DNA from: Bacteroidota bacterium | GTDB lineage: Bacteria > Chloroflexota > Anaerolineae > Aggregatilineales > Phototrophicaceae | Length of the DNA stretch: 41,656 nucleotides | NCBI GenBank assembly: GCA_027492915.1 | Contig: JAPUDW010000382.1 | Span: 1 to 41,656, forward strand | Reading direction: 5' to 3' | Shown: positions 34,143 to 41,656 of the stretch, one piece after another | Numbering within the stretch: position 1 is the stretch's first letter | Layout: every line of letters starts with the position of its first letter | The notes under the pieces: model-generated | What the model saw: only the letters and a program-made list of their open reading frames with translations | What the model was told of the DNA's origin: nothing | Databases searched by the model: none | Position numbers and translations under genes: made by a program

Positions 34143-35216
34143 TTAGCGTCGCATGAACTTTAATATACGCGGCCACAACCGGGTATAACCAGTATACAGC
34201 AGCGAATTGGGGGCGTAGTCCCAAGCGCCGATATAGCGGGTAACACTGCCGCGAAAGCCGCGCTTGAATTCGTACACCCCCCACATCGAGTCCGACTCGT
34301 TGAATTCATTCGGCGCACCCCACATATCATAGGTGGTGCATCCCTGTGCTTTCGCCCAGCGCATTGCTTCCCACTGAAGCAGATAGTTCGGCATCCGGTC
34401 ACGTTCCTCATTGGATGACGCACCGTAGATATACCAGCAGGTACGACCGAACTTGAACAGAATCACATGTGCAATCGGCTTGCCTTCATATTCGGCGATC
34501 AATGGATGGGCTAAACCGGCTTCCATAAAAACCTGCCACGCCTGTTTGTAATACTCCGGTGGTCGAATCAGAAAGTGGTCGCGTTCGCCCGTCATGCGAT
34601 ATAGATCGTACAACGTGGGTAAGTCAGCCAGTGTGCCACCGCGAATCGATACTCCTTTTTTCTCGGCGGTACGCACTTTGCGGCGGGTATTCTGGCTCAT
34701 CGCTGCTAGCAGTTCATCCTCACTGCGTGAGAGGTCAACCGTTACGGTGTTGCGGAACTGCACTTGATCGGCAGAAAAACGCCAGCCGCGTTTTTGAAGC
34801 GTTCGGAGTACGGCCTGCCCAATCGTGTTGGGTGTGTCGGGGTTTTCCACATCATCCGCAGGAATACCGGTTGCGGCAATTACATCGGGGTCGAGCTTGA
34901 GCCAGATTGCCATTTGCCGCCTCGCCAAGTTTTGCAGATGGTCAAAAACTTCGGCAACTAAGCCTGTATCGCTGTAGTCGAGTACTGGCCCTTTGGAGAT
35001 GTACATCACCTTCAGTGGCCCAACGCTGCGGATACCCACCGAGGCCATCGCCACAATGCGCCCCTCGCGTTCAAAAGCAAGGCGCAGGGGCTGCCAGCCC
35101 GTTGTATTGCGCTTAAAATCACCCCATTCCCAGCTTTGCAAGACGTGGGCATAGGGTAGGGCGCTGAGAGTGCTGTTCCATTGGTCATGGTCAGTGATTG
35201 TTTTGACGTTGATCAT
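34143..35216 (-). CDS. FemAB-family aminoacyltransferase (copy 1)
   Basis: A 357-residue protein of the FemX/FemAB type, which uses aminoacyl-tRNA to add amino acids to the peptidoglycan stem. It has two GNAT-like folds: YAHVLQSWEWGDFKRNTTGWQPLRLAF in the first, then SQNTRRKVRTAEKKGVSIRGG and the second acetyltransferase-like half with WYIYGASSNEERDRMPNYLLQWEAMRWAKAQGCTTYDMWGAP. It ends with WGVYEFKRGFRGSVTRYIGAWDY. I chose the ATG at 35214-35216 because it aligns with the second copy at 39050; a GTG at 35243 would add nine residues. Its paralogue is at 37953-39050, outside this minus-strand series. The amino acid added cannot be told. Confidence 0.88.
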   Translation of the reverse strand: MINVKTITDHDQWNSTLSALPYAHVLQSWEWGDFKRNTTGWQPLRLAFEREGRIVAMASVGIRSVGPLKVMYISKGPVLDYSDTGLVAEVFDHLQNLARRQMAIWLKLDPDVIAATGIPADDVENPDTPNTIGQAVLRTLQKRGWRFSADQVQFRNTVTVDLSRSEDELLAAMSQNTRRKVRTAEKKGVSIRGGTLADLPTLYDLYRMTGERDHFLIRPPEYYKQAWQVFMEAGLAHPLIAEYEGKPIAHVILFKFGRTCWYIYGASSNEERDRMPNYLLQWEAMRWAKAQGCTTYDMWGAPNEFNESDSMWGVYEFKRGFRGSVTRYIGAWDYAPNSLLYTGYTRLWPRILKFMRR

Positions 35217-35269
35217 GCGGACTAGTCTACAGTTGCCTGCCACCTGTTGCTAGTTCAAACCTGAATATT

Positions 35270-35293
35270 GGGGAGGGTAGATTTGCCCTCCCC
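35270..35293 (-). terminator. Hairpin between the DUF4139 and FemAB genes
   Basis: GGGGAGGG (35270-35277) and CCCTCCCC (35286-35293) pair perfectly with an eight-base loop, directly downstream of the DUF4139 stop on the minus strand. Only a short AATATT follows on that strand, so termination may be partial. Confidence 0.5.
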
Positions 35294-35309
35294 TGTAGCG
35301 CTTACTGAT

Positions 35310-36434
35310 TTAGCGTATCTTGTACTCGTAGGTGATGCTGACCGTTTCACCGGGTTCGATTGTCACTTCCCAGCGCAGCAAATTACCAGTTTCACGGGTG
35401 GGTTCAGATGAGAACGCTAATTCCTGAGCATAAGTGTTCTGGCGGTCAACGACCTCGACTGTAACGGCTGTTGCGCTGAAGTTAGTCAGGCTGAGATCGA
35501 CATTGTACTGAGTGCTGTAAAACACGCCTGAACTGGCTGTCTGGCTTTGAGCACGACTGACGCGCACATCCTGTAAATGCCCGACGGTGATACTGCCTTC
35601 ACTACCAACGGGCGTAACTTCTACAAAATCGCTACCAATGAAGTAGTCGTTCTGATACGAGCGTACAATGCCTTCGGGCATTGGTACATCTGAGTCGTTG
35701 CGCACCTTATAAATGATGTTCACTTGCTGGTCGGTTTCGGCATTCCAGATGGTAGTGCGGCGTGCAGGCAGGGTAGCCTCGAACTGGTTCAGGTAGACGG
35801 TTTCACCCGTGTCGGCGGTGACCGCGCCAATGTCGTAGATATATTGGATGGTTGCAGCACCGACTTCGCCGGCTCCACTTGGTTCTTCATAGCCGACAAT
35901 CATCTGATTGGTGGTTATTTGCGAAATTGAGTTTACCTGCTGTGAGGTATCGACGCGCCCGGCGATGAGATGAGTGGTGACATCCTCAAGGTCGAAGGCA
36001 CTGTTTTGAAGCTCGGCGAAGAAGTTAAAGTCAACCGTTGCAGCTTCATCATCCCTCAGCCACATGTCGTAGCGGGGCGTCCAACTGAGGCCACTGAGCA
36101 AATATTCGAGTGTAATTGTCTTAGCAGCCTCACCATCGCCTGTTTCCCACGAGAGTGAGAGGCCGTTGTCTCCCCGTTGAAGGCGATACTGCTTTACCCG
36201 CGTGTTATCCTCCCGCAGCACAAGTGTGTTGTCGATGATGGAGGGGGGCAGGGTGACATTGGCGCTTACTCCGGCGGGTAACGTGATCGTATCACGGGCG
36301 AAGGCGATGTTGTTGAGGAAGATGTAGACCTCATCCGGTTGGCTGATATAGGTGATCTGGTCAGCAGCACGCAGCGGGACAAAAGCCATTAATGCCATCA
36401 ACAGCACAACGGCTAATAGAGTAACTTTTCGCAT
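35310..36434 (-). CDS. Secreted DUF4139-type protein
   Basis: A 374-residue exported protein with a clear signal peptide (MRKVTLLAVVLLMALMAFVPLRAA). Its beta-rich body shows ITLEYLLSGLSWTPRYDMWL, a hallmark of the DUF4139 family, and later GETVYLNQFEATLPARRTTIW, VNIIYKVRNDSDVPMPEGIVRSYQND, and the terminal WEVTIEPGETVSITYEYKIR. The family is widespread and of unknown function, probably in the envelope. No cysteine follows the signal, so it is not a lipoprotein. I chose the ATG at 36432-36434, with GGAGG five bases upstream; an in-frame start at 36449 would place five extra residues before the signal. It is first in its minus-strand series. Confidence 0.85.
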   Translation of the reverse strand: MRKVTLLAVVLLMALMAFVPLRAADQITYISQPDEVYIFLNNIAFARDTITLPAGVSANVTLPPSIIDNTLVLREDNTRVKQYRLQRGDNGLSLSWETGDGEAAKTITLEYLLSGLSWTPRYDMWLRDDEAATVDFNFFAELQNSAFDLEDVTTHLIAGRVDTSQQVNSISQITTNQMIVGYEEPSGAGEVGAATIQYIYDIGAVTADTGETVYLNQFEATLPARRTTIWNAETDQQVNIIYKVRNDSDVPMPEGIVRSYQNDYFIGSDFVEVTPVGSEGSITVGHLQDVRVSRAQSQTASSGVFYSTQYNVDLSLTNFSATAVTVEVVDRQNTYAQELAFSSEPTRETGNLLRWEVTIEPGETVSITYEYKIR

Positions 36435-37191
36435 CAGAACCTCCAGCATAAAACAAGTTATTACACTTTATCTTATGCTGAATTGCTGTTGCGGACTCCG
36501 TTGAGGGGAAAAGCGTAGGCAAAGTGAAGGTTTAAAATGCTGACTATAAAGTGAAAGTATTGCATCCTAAAGGACTTCCTTCGGTCGCAAATATTTTGCC
36601 GAAATGGCAGGCGGGAAGCTCTTGTGTAACCGCTGAATTGTCATTTTATGGCGGCGGGAGTGAGGGAGCATGGCGCTGAAATGGCGCACATTCGGCGGAA
36701 TTACGGGAGCAATCCACCGCGTCGCAAATGTCGTGCCGCTGCTGTGGATGCGAGGGAGCTTGCCGCCGACAGTAGTTTTAAGTTTCAAGTGACAAGTCGT
36801 TCGTCTTTCGTCCATAGTTATTCGTTAAAGTCATCAGGCAACAGCAGATACAAAAGCAATTTGTGACGGTGTTCGTACATGATTCGGAAGGTTCTTCAAA
36901 TTCGTCAGATTCGGAATCAAATTTTGTGACGTTTCTGAATTTTCTCCCTCAAACTGAAAATATCACGCTGCATGTTGATCAATTGATTTCACTTACAAAG
37001 CAGATAGTTAATCATTTCATGATGGTGGACAAAATAGTACATGGTGATTAAACCCTCTCCCTCAGGGCGAGGGGAGCCAAACCAAGTCGTCACATACTTT
37101 GCAACCACTACCTTACCCATTTCATTGTAGAACAAAAGTTCATATCTGTCAATCGCGAAGCGTTTGAGTTTTCAAACCAAAGTCGATATGT
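36435..37191. other. Gene-poor region with repeated short motifs
   Basis: About 750 bases hold no credible gene. 36570-36770 is GC-richer and has repeated elements: GTCGCAAAT at 36584-36592 and 36721-36729, and GGGAGC at 36664-36669, 36705-36710 and 36754-36759. A stem forms from TTCG...GCAAA (36580-36591) with TTTGC-CGAA (36595-36603). 36780-37050 is AT-rich with a direct repeat GATTCGGAA. A C-rich hairpin lies at 37053-37073. Short open frames exist on both strands, but they have no ribosome site and no recognisable domain. It may hold a decayed mobile element or a structured RNA. Confidence 0.5.
37053..37073. repeat. C-rich/G-rich hairpin repeat
   Basis: CCCTC-T-CCC pairs with GGG-C-GAGGG around a TCA loop. 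The base pattern resembles the repeat between the two CvpA-like genes (2393-2515), so both may belong to one dispersed family. Confidence 0.5.
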
Positions 37192-37956
37192 CTACCGACC
37201 CATCCAGCCGCCGTCGATGGGGATGGTTACGCCGTGCAGGTAGTCGGAGGCGTCCGAGGCGAGGAGCAGGGTCACGCCCTTCATGTCGGCTGCGGTTCCC
37301 CAACGCCCTGCTGGAATGCGGCTTAAAATCGCTGGATAGCGGTTTGTGTCGGCTTTGAGGGTGGTATTCAATTCGGTATCCATATAGCCCGGTGCGATGG
37401 CATTCACGTTTACACCCCGCGCTGCCCACTCATTCGCCAGCGACATAGTGAGCCGTGCTACCCCGCTTTTCGCCGCTGCATAAGCCGGAACGGTGAACCC
37501 GCCGCTAAAGCTGAGCAGCGAGGCGACGTTGATAATTTTGCCCCTGCCTTTGGGGAGCATGACCTGACCCGCCAGTTGATCCAGTATGAACACGGATGAC
37601 AAATTAACCTCAATCACCTCATCCCACACTTCGATTGGGAATTGTTCAGCAGGATAGCGGCGCTGGATGCCGTGACAAACGACTAGAATGTCCAGTGTTC
37701 CTAATAGGTCTAGCGATTTGTTGAAGGCACCCGTTAATTGGTCTCGCTGACCGAGGTCGGCTTGGAGTGGGTGAACTGTACCACCGGTTGAGTTTGCCAA
37801 TTCGTTTGCGGCAGTGAGGGTTTTTTCGGACGAGCCAATGATGACGACTTCCGCGCCGACTTCAAGCAGCGCTTCTGCCATGCCGTAGCCTAAGCCGCGG
37901 CTTGCCCCCGTGACCAATGCTTTGCGTCCGGTTAAATCAAACATCGGATGAGTCAT
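37192..37956 (-). CDS. kduD: Short-chain dehydrogenase, KduD-like
   Basis: A 254-residue NAD(P)-dependent dehydrogenase with the cofactor site TGASRGLGYG, the catalytic VASLLSFSGG...YAAAKSG (Ser, Tyr-x-x-x-Lys) and IAPGYMDTELNT. Segments GIQRRYPAEQFPIEVWDEVIEVNLSSVF, NEWAARGVNVNAIAPGYM and RIPAGRWG follow KduD closely; KduD acts on 2-dehydro-3-deoxygluconate in uronate breakdown. No KduI or other uronate gene is next to it, so the substrate is inferred only. The ATG at 37954-37956 overlaps the stop of the FemAB gene by four bases (ATGA), so the pair is co-translated. This is an unusual partner for KduD. Confidence 0.8.
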   Translation of the reverse strand: MTHPMFDLTGRKALVTGASRGLGYGMAEALLEVGAEVVIIGSSEKTLTAANELANSTGGTVHPLQADLGQRDQLTGAFNKSLDLLGTLDILVVCHGIQRRYPAEQFPIEVWDEVIEVNLSSVFILDQLAGQVMLPKGRGKIINVASLLSFSGGFTVPAYAAAKSGVARLTMSLANEWAARGVNVNAIAPGYMDTELNTTLKADTNRYPAILSRIPAGRWGTAADMKGVTLLLASDASDYLHGVTIPIDGGWMGR

Positions 37957-39050
37957 TCTGCTTTGCTCCGTACTTTGAGGGCTAATTGATAGGCTGCATA
38001 AATCACAGGATTGTAAACTTTATCCCACGCGCCAAGCGAACGCACGACGGAGCCGCCCCAACCGCGCTTGAAGCCGTACACGCCCCACAAACCATCCGAG
38101 CGCGACTCGAACTGCGCTTCTAATGTCGTCTCGTCTGCGTCGGGGATGCCCCACATATCATACTCGGTGCAGCCTTTAGCCTTTGCCCACTGGATTGCCG
38201 CCCACTGTACGCCATAAGCGCCCATCAAATTGCGCTTGACGTTGGATGACGCGCCGTATAAATACCATGCGGTTTGCCCCTTGGCGAACACCATAATGCC
38301 TGCCAGCGGGTCGCCTTCATGTTCGGCAATAATCAATGCCGAGTCGCCCTGCGGCACAAAGAGATCATAGGCTTTCGCATAGTAAGTAGGATCATGAACG
38401 CCAAAAGCATTGCGTTCGCCGGTGGTGTTCATCATGCCGGTGAAGATGGTAACATCGGCTTTCGTGCCTTCGCGGTAGGTGATACCGTTTTTGAGCGATT
38501 GGCGAATTTTCCGGCGTGTACCCTGATTCATCCGCGCCATAATCGACTCTTCGCTGCTGCTGATGTCGATCATGACGGTATTGGGCGGTTGCACGGTTTG
38601 CGGGCTGGGACGAAATCCATCGGGAAGTGCTGGGTACTGAGTGCTGAGTACTGAGATGTCGGTTATAGCATTTGACGATAGGTTGGCGAAGATTCCGGGT
38701 TCCCACTTGAGAAACGCGGCGTGATGTTTTTGTGACGTGGCATCGATTGCTTTCCACAAGGCAACTTCTAACTGGTCACTTGCACCTTGCATATTGTCAC
38801 TTACCAGCGGCCCCATAGCTAAGTAGGCCATCGTACCAAGGCGGAAGGGCAGGCGGCGGTAGAGCACCTGCGCGGCTGCGGCGATTTCGCCTGATGTGTT
38901 TATAAGGGCGATGCGGTCAGACTGCCAACCAAAAGCGGCTTTTAAGTCGCCCCATGCCCACTGCTGTAGGACGTGGGCGCGTGGGTGGGCGGTGATGAAT
39001 GCCTCCCATTGGGCGGGCGTAATCGTGGAAACCTGAAATTGATTTGTCAT
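37953..39050 (-). CDS. FemAB-family aminoacyltransferase (copy 2)
   Basis: A 365-residue paralogue of the FemAB protein at 34143-35216. Both share AHVLQ.W.WGD near the N-terminus, MNQGTRRKIRQSLKNGITYREG, WYLYGASSN and AIQWAKAKGCTEYDMWGIPD, and WGVYGFKRGWGGSVVRSLGAWD near the end. It should add amino acids to the peptidoglycan peptide from aminoacyl-tRNA. An insertion around residues 128-150 distinguishes it from copy 1. I chose the ATG at 39048-39050; the preceding codon TTG could also be read as a start. Its 3' end overlaps the KduD-like gene. Copies 1 and 2 have diverged too far for a recent duplication. Confidence 0.88.
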   Translation of the reverse strand: MTNQFQVSTITPAQWEAFITAHPRAHVLQQWAWGDLKAAFGWQSDRIALINTSGEIAAAAQVLYRRLPFRLGTMAYLAMGPLVSDNMQGASDQLEVALWKAIDATSQKHHAAFLKWEPGIFANLSSNAITDISVLSTQYPALPDGFRPSPQTVQPPNTVMIDISSSEESIMARMNQGTRRKIRQSLKNGITYREGTKADVTIFTGMMNTTGERNAFGVHDPTYYAKAYDLFVPQGDSALIIAEHEGDPLAGIMVFAKGQTAWYLYGASSNVKRNLMGAYGVQWAAIQWAKAKGCTEYDMWGIPDADETTLEAQFESRSDGLWGVYGFKRGWGGSVVRSLGAWDKVYNPVIYAAYQLALKVRSKAE

Positions 39051-39390
39051 CAATCACCATAAATGATAAGCACAAAGCCCAATATTACCTGAAAATCATT
39101 TGTAGAGGATGCAGGCTGGAAAAGCAAGGCTGTTCGGAGGTTAAAAGAAGGTTGGATTTTAGTATGAAATGGACGAGTGTCGGGCTTTGTTATATCGAAA
39201 ACGGTGTGTTAGAATGGCGAAAGTTATTTGCTGTCTAAAGTGCATCACAATTCAGTATGTCAGTTACCCAATTCTTTGCATCATGGTTTGGGTCTATGCT
39301 ATACTTGTGTAGTTTGTCACAATTAACGTGCTGCAATATTTTTTTACACAGACGTAAACAAAACTTTTCATAGCTCAGGAGTACGCTCCA
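39051..39390. other. Divergent intergenic region before nuoA
   Basis: No gene is supported. It contains an inverted repeat, ACAAAGCCC (39072-39080) and GGGCTTTGT (39182-39190), separated by about 100 bases, which may be the ends of a small decayed element. The nuo promoter is at 39276-39305. A small open frame at 39044-39238 has no recognisable domain. The rest is AT-rich leader sequence. Confidence 0.5.
39276..39305 (+). promoter_or_regulatory. Candidate promoter of the nuo genes
   Basis: TTGCAT (39276-39281) and TATACT (39300-39305) are 18 bases apart, and TG at 39297-39298 makes an extended -10 box. Transcription would start near 39312, giving a leader of about 79 bases. AGGAG (39377-39381) lies nine bases before the nuoA ATG. 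Confidence 0.55.
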
Positions 39391-39753
39391 ATGGCAGTAT
39401 TAAATGAATGGGCATTCATCGGTGTGTTTTTCTCCATCGCTTGGATATTCCCCTTCTTACCGATTGTCGGTGCGCGTTTGCTCGCTCCCCGTAAGCCGAA
39501 CAGCATCAAACAGGCCACTTACGAATGTGGTGTGGAAACGGTTGGCGATACGTGGATTCAATTTAAGGTTCAGTACTACATCTACGGTTTGATCTTCATG
39601 GTCTTTGACGTGGAAATTGTGTTTCTGTTCCCGTGGGCATTGGCCTATAAACAGTTGGATTTCTTCGGTTTCTTTGCCGGTTTGCTCTTTGTGTTTTTCC
39701 TGTTTGACGCGCTGGTATATGCTTGGCGCAAAGACGCGCTTGAGTGGGTCTAA
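39391..39753 (+). CDS. nuoA: NuoA, complex I membrane subunit
   Basis: NuoA is a small membrane subunit of the NADH:quinone oxidoreductase near the quinone site. The 120-residue product has three membrane helices (about 9-29, 62-82 and 89-109). Its conserved loop is KPNSIKQATYECGVETVGDTWIQFKVQYYIYGLIFMVFDVEIVFLFPWA, with the family cysteine in ECG and the acidic pair in FDVE. It is the first gene after the promoter. In most genomes nuoB follows; here nuoH follows after 40 bases. Confidence 0.95.
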   Translation: MAVLNEWAFIGVFFSIAWIFPFLPIVGARLLAPRKPNSIKQATYECGVETVGDTWIQFKVQYYIYGLIFMVFDVEIVFLFPWALAYKQLDFFGFFAGLLFVFFLFDALVYAWRKDALEWV

Positions 39754-39793
39754 GTCCGCTACTGGCTGATGTGCCGAGTGAAGGTAGAGATTT

Positions 39794-41029
39794 ATGGAAA
39801 ACGTATGTAGCATCAATAATTTGGTAGCCTGCCTAGTGCAAAGTGGCGTGAATCGCGATCTAGCGAACTTGCTCACTTCACTCGGCGCTGCGGTTCTGGT
39901 TGCAACCGTCCCCTTGATTACGGTGATCTTCCTCATCTGGATTGAGCGTAAAGTCGCGGCGCGTGTCCAAGATCGACTTGGCCCCAACCGCGTTGGCCCC
40001 TTCGGTTTGTTACAGTCGGTGGCTGATGCCGTCAAGATGATTACGAAGGAAGACATTACCCCGACTGGCGCGGATAAGTTTATTTACAACCTCGCTCCGA
40101 TCATCGCGTTCGCCTCGGTGATTTTGATCTGGGCAGTTATCCCGTTCACACCGCTGCATATCGGCGCTGACCTCAGCATTGGTATCCTGTATTTCGTGGC
40201 AGTCGCCTCGATTGGTACGATCAAAATTATGATCGCGGGGTGGTCAAGCAATAATAAGTACGCACTCCTCGGTGCTTTCCGTACCATCGCCCAGTTGCTG
40301 AGTTACGAAGTTCCGCTGGTTCTGGCGCTGCTCATTCCGGTGATGATTTCCGGCTCGATGAGTATGCAAGAGATCACCCGCCAGCAGGGGCAAATGTGGT
40401 TTTTCTTCATGGCTCCGGTTGCGGCGATCATGTTCTTCATCGCGAACCTCGCGGAAACCGGTCGCGCACCGTTTGACCTGCTTGAAGCGGAATCGGAAAT
40501 TATCGCCGGCTACAACATTGAGTATTCGGGCTTCAAGTGGGGCATGTTTATGGCGAGCGAATTCACGCACGCTTTCACTGCCTGCTTGCTGACGGCGGTG
40601 GTGTTCCTCGGCGGTTGGTGGGGGCCGGGTGTCGAACAAATTCCGGTTCTCGGTATTGTGTACATCGGCCTTAAGACGGGCGTGGTTTACCTGTTTGCGC
40701 TCGTTCTCCGCAGCACCGTGCCGCGCGTCCGCATTGACCAACTGATGATGCTCAACTGGAAATGGCTCGTGCCGATTTCCGTAGCGAATGTGATCCTGAC
40801 CGCCTTCCTGTTACAGGTGATTAAGGCGCTCGGCCTGACACCGCAGAGTGGTGACTTTGTCGCCGCACTGCCGCAAACGATTATTTTGCTGGTCGGTAAT
40901 CTGGTATTGGGTATCGTGGTGTTTGGTTATATCGGACGTGCTGGACGTGCCCAACGTGCCGCCGACCAAGCTGTGCAAATTCATATTGATCACGACGACC
41001 ACGCACCCATCACCGCTGTGGGTGACTAA
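39794..41029 (+). CDS. nuoH: NuoH, complex I membrane subunit
   Basis: NuoH forms part of the quinone-binding chamber and the first part of the proton path. The 411-residue product has about eight membrane helices and the conserved motifs WIERKVAARVQDRLGPNRVGPFGLLQSVADAVKM, LAETGRAPFDLLEAESEIIAGYNIEYSGFKWGMF and VPRVRIDQLMMLNWKWLVP. The Glu-rich loop EAESE is intact. The N-terminal extension (MENVCSINNLVACLVQSGV) and the His/Asp-rich tail (HIDHDDHAP) are longer than usual. It starts 40 bases after nuoA, and 69 bases separate it from nuoJ, where nuoI would normally lie. Confidence 0.96.
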   Translation: MENVCSINNLVACLVQSGVNRDLANLLTSLGAAVLVATVPLITVIFLIWIERKVAARVQDRLGPNRVGPFGLLQSVADAVKMITKEDITPTGADKFIYNLAPIIAFASVILIWAVIPFTPLHIGADLSIGILYFVAVASIGTIKIMIAGWSSNNKYALLGAFRTIAQLLSYEVPLVLALLIPVMISGSMSMQEITRQQGQMWFFFMAPVAAIMFFIANLAETGRAPFDLLEAESEIIAGYNIEYSGFKWGMFMASEFTHAFTACLLTAVVFLGGWWGPGVEQIPVLGIVYIGLKTGVVYLFALVLRSTVPRVRIDQLMMLNWKWLVPISVANVILTAFLLQVIKALGLTPQSGDFVAALPQTIILLVGNLVLGIVVFGYIGRAGRAQRAADQAVQIHIDHDDHAPITAVGD

Positions 41030-41098
41030 CAAGTTTACAAGCGAAGCCGTTTGGATGTTGCAGCGATGCGACTGCACCATGACGAGTAGGACGAGATT

Positions 41099-41626
41099 AT
41101 GCTGGAATTTAATGCCCAAAGTGTTGCCTTTATCGTGTTCGCACTGTTCAGTTTGGGTGGTGCGCTCGGTGTGGTGACGACCCGCAACCTGATTCACGCG
41201 ACGCTGTACCTGATCTTGAGCCTGTTTGGTGCAGCCGGTTTTTTCGTGCTGCTCAGTGCGCCCTTCTTAGCGGCTGTGCAAATATTGGTGTACATCGGCG
41301 CGATTGCTATTTTGATCGTCTTTGCCGTGATGTTGACTCGCAGCATGACCCGCTTGCGCGAACTCTATAACCGCCAATGGCTGCTGAGCGGCGTGGTGGC
41401 TGTGGCGCTGTTCGTCCTGTTGATGGTCGGTGTCATCCTTCCGGTGTGGGGCATCAATGGTTCGCAGGTTGGTAAGCCGATTTCGGATGTGGTGGCGACG
41501 ACGGTTGACCTTGGTATTGCGCTGGTTGACCAGAACCAATATGTGCTGCCGTTCGAGGTGGCTTCGCTGCTGCTGGTGGCGGCGATGATCGGGGCGAGTG
41601 TAATTGCGCGGGATGACCGGGAATAG
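41099..41626 (+). CDS. nuoJ: NuoJ, complex I membrane subunit
   Basis: NuoJ is a membrane-arm subunit that helps couple the quinone site to proton pumping. The 175-residue product has five membrane helices and the family motifs VVTTRNLIHATLYLILSLFGAAGFFVLLSAPFLAAVQILVYIGAIAILIVFAVML. The last helix follows YVLPFEVASLLLVAAMIGASVIA, and the conserved acidic residue in PFEV is present. It ends 30 bases before the window edge, so nuoK is expected next. The preceding gap of 69 bases has a GAC-rich stretch but no gene. Confidence 0.95.
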   Translation: MLEFNAQSVAFIVFALFSLGGALGVVTTRNLIHATLYLILSLFGAAGFFVLLSAPFLAAVQILVYIGAIAILIVFAVMLTRSMTRLRELYNRQWLLSGVVAVALFVLLMVGVILPVWGINGSQVGKPISDVVATTVDLGIALVDQNQYVLPFEVASLLLVAAMIGASVIARDDRE

Positions 41627-41656
41627 TCGGGATTTGTCGCTGATAAATCCTCACCT

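Noticed and set aside
36567..36815. Minus-strand frame of 82 codons in the gene-poor region
   Set aside because: No ribosome site and no domain; composition does not look like coding sequence. I kept the region only as a possible structured or decayed element.
36863..37051. Plus-strand frame of 62 codons in the gene-poor region
   Set aside because: GTG start without Shine-Dalgarno, Ser-rich start and no family resemblance; too weak to call a gene.
39044..39238. Plus-strand frame of 64 codons before nuoA
   Set aside because: It starts inside the opposing FemAB gene, has no clear ribosome site and no domain.
41630..41650. Hairpin at the right edge as a terminator after nuoJ
   Set aside because: Stem of only six base pairs with a nine-base loop and no U tract; the nuo genes probably continue.
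1..41656. CRISPR arrays, tRNA, rRNA or complete insertion sequences
   Set aside because: I saw no regularly spaced repeats, no cloverleaf sequence, no rRNA segments and no transposase frame.

Overview
The window most likely comes from a member of the Chloroflexota, probably near Anaerolineae. This is inference from gene content; there is no rRNA to confirm it. The clues are a partly conserved cell-wall/division cluster, a class II (B12-dependent) ribonucleotide reductase with a C-terminal zinc-ribbon tail, a very large bacterial alpha-2-macroglobulin carrying an SH3 domain of the style common in Anaerolineae, a membrane Ser/Thr kinase, FemAB-type transferases and respiratory complex I genes. 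Most genes are moderately GC-rich, but several sharply AT-richer patches stand out: 1-715, about 3850-4210 inside murC, 9234-10514, and the 3' end of the kinase gene at about 30560-30996.

Layout. (1) 1-473, minus: the N-terminal part of a TIR-domain protein that runs off the left edge, with its own upstream dyad. (2) 725-9167, plus: a division and cell-wall (dcw) cluster, murG, two tandem CvpA-like membrane genes separated by a palindromic repeat, murC, murB, ftsQ, ftsA and ftsZ, ending in a strong terminator. (3) 9234-10514: an AT-rich WD40-like gene flanked by a perfect 28-bp direct repeat that duplicates half of the ftsZ terminator together with the last codons of the convergent gene. It looks like a recent insertion. 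(4) 10511-12982, minus: a large YfhO-like membrane protein. (5) 13401-17144, plus: class II ribonucleotide reductase interrupted by a 366-residue LAGLIDADG intein placed immediately before the catalytic cysteine. (6) 17271-18645, plus: a GvpU-like protein and a YdcF/ElyC-like protein. (7) 18892-25107, plus: secreted alpha-2-macroglobulin of 2071 residues with an intact CLEQ thioester motif and an embedded SH3 domain.

(8) 25157-28087: a WYL regulator (minus) divergent from an aldo/keto reductase, a RidA-like protein and an SRPBCC protein. (9) 28212-30996, plus: a two-gene module in which a TPR membrane protein and a Ser/Thr kinase carry the same type of extracellular C-terminal domain. This is my best candidate for an undescribed sensor system. 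(10) 31004-36434, minus: an epoxide-hydrolase-like alpha/beta hydrolase, a beta-lactamase-like protein, an OGG-fold-like protein, a FemAB transferase and a secreted DUF4139 protein. (11) 36435-37191: a gene-poor stretch with repeated short motifs. (12) 37192-39050, minus: a second FemAB transferase overlapping a KduD-like dehydrogenase. (13) 39391-41626, plus: nuoA, nuoH and nuoJ directly adjacent, without nuoB-G or nuoI.

How the genes work together: murG, murC, murB, ftsQ, ftsA and ftsZ make and place peptidoglycan, and the two FemAB proteins probably add amino acids to its cross-bridges. The kinase/TPR pair and the alpha-2-macroglobulin act at or outside the membrane. The nuo genes supply part of the membrane arm of complex I.
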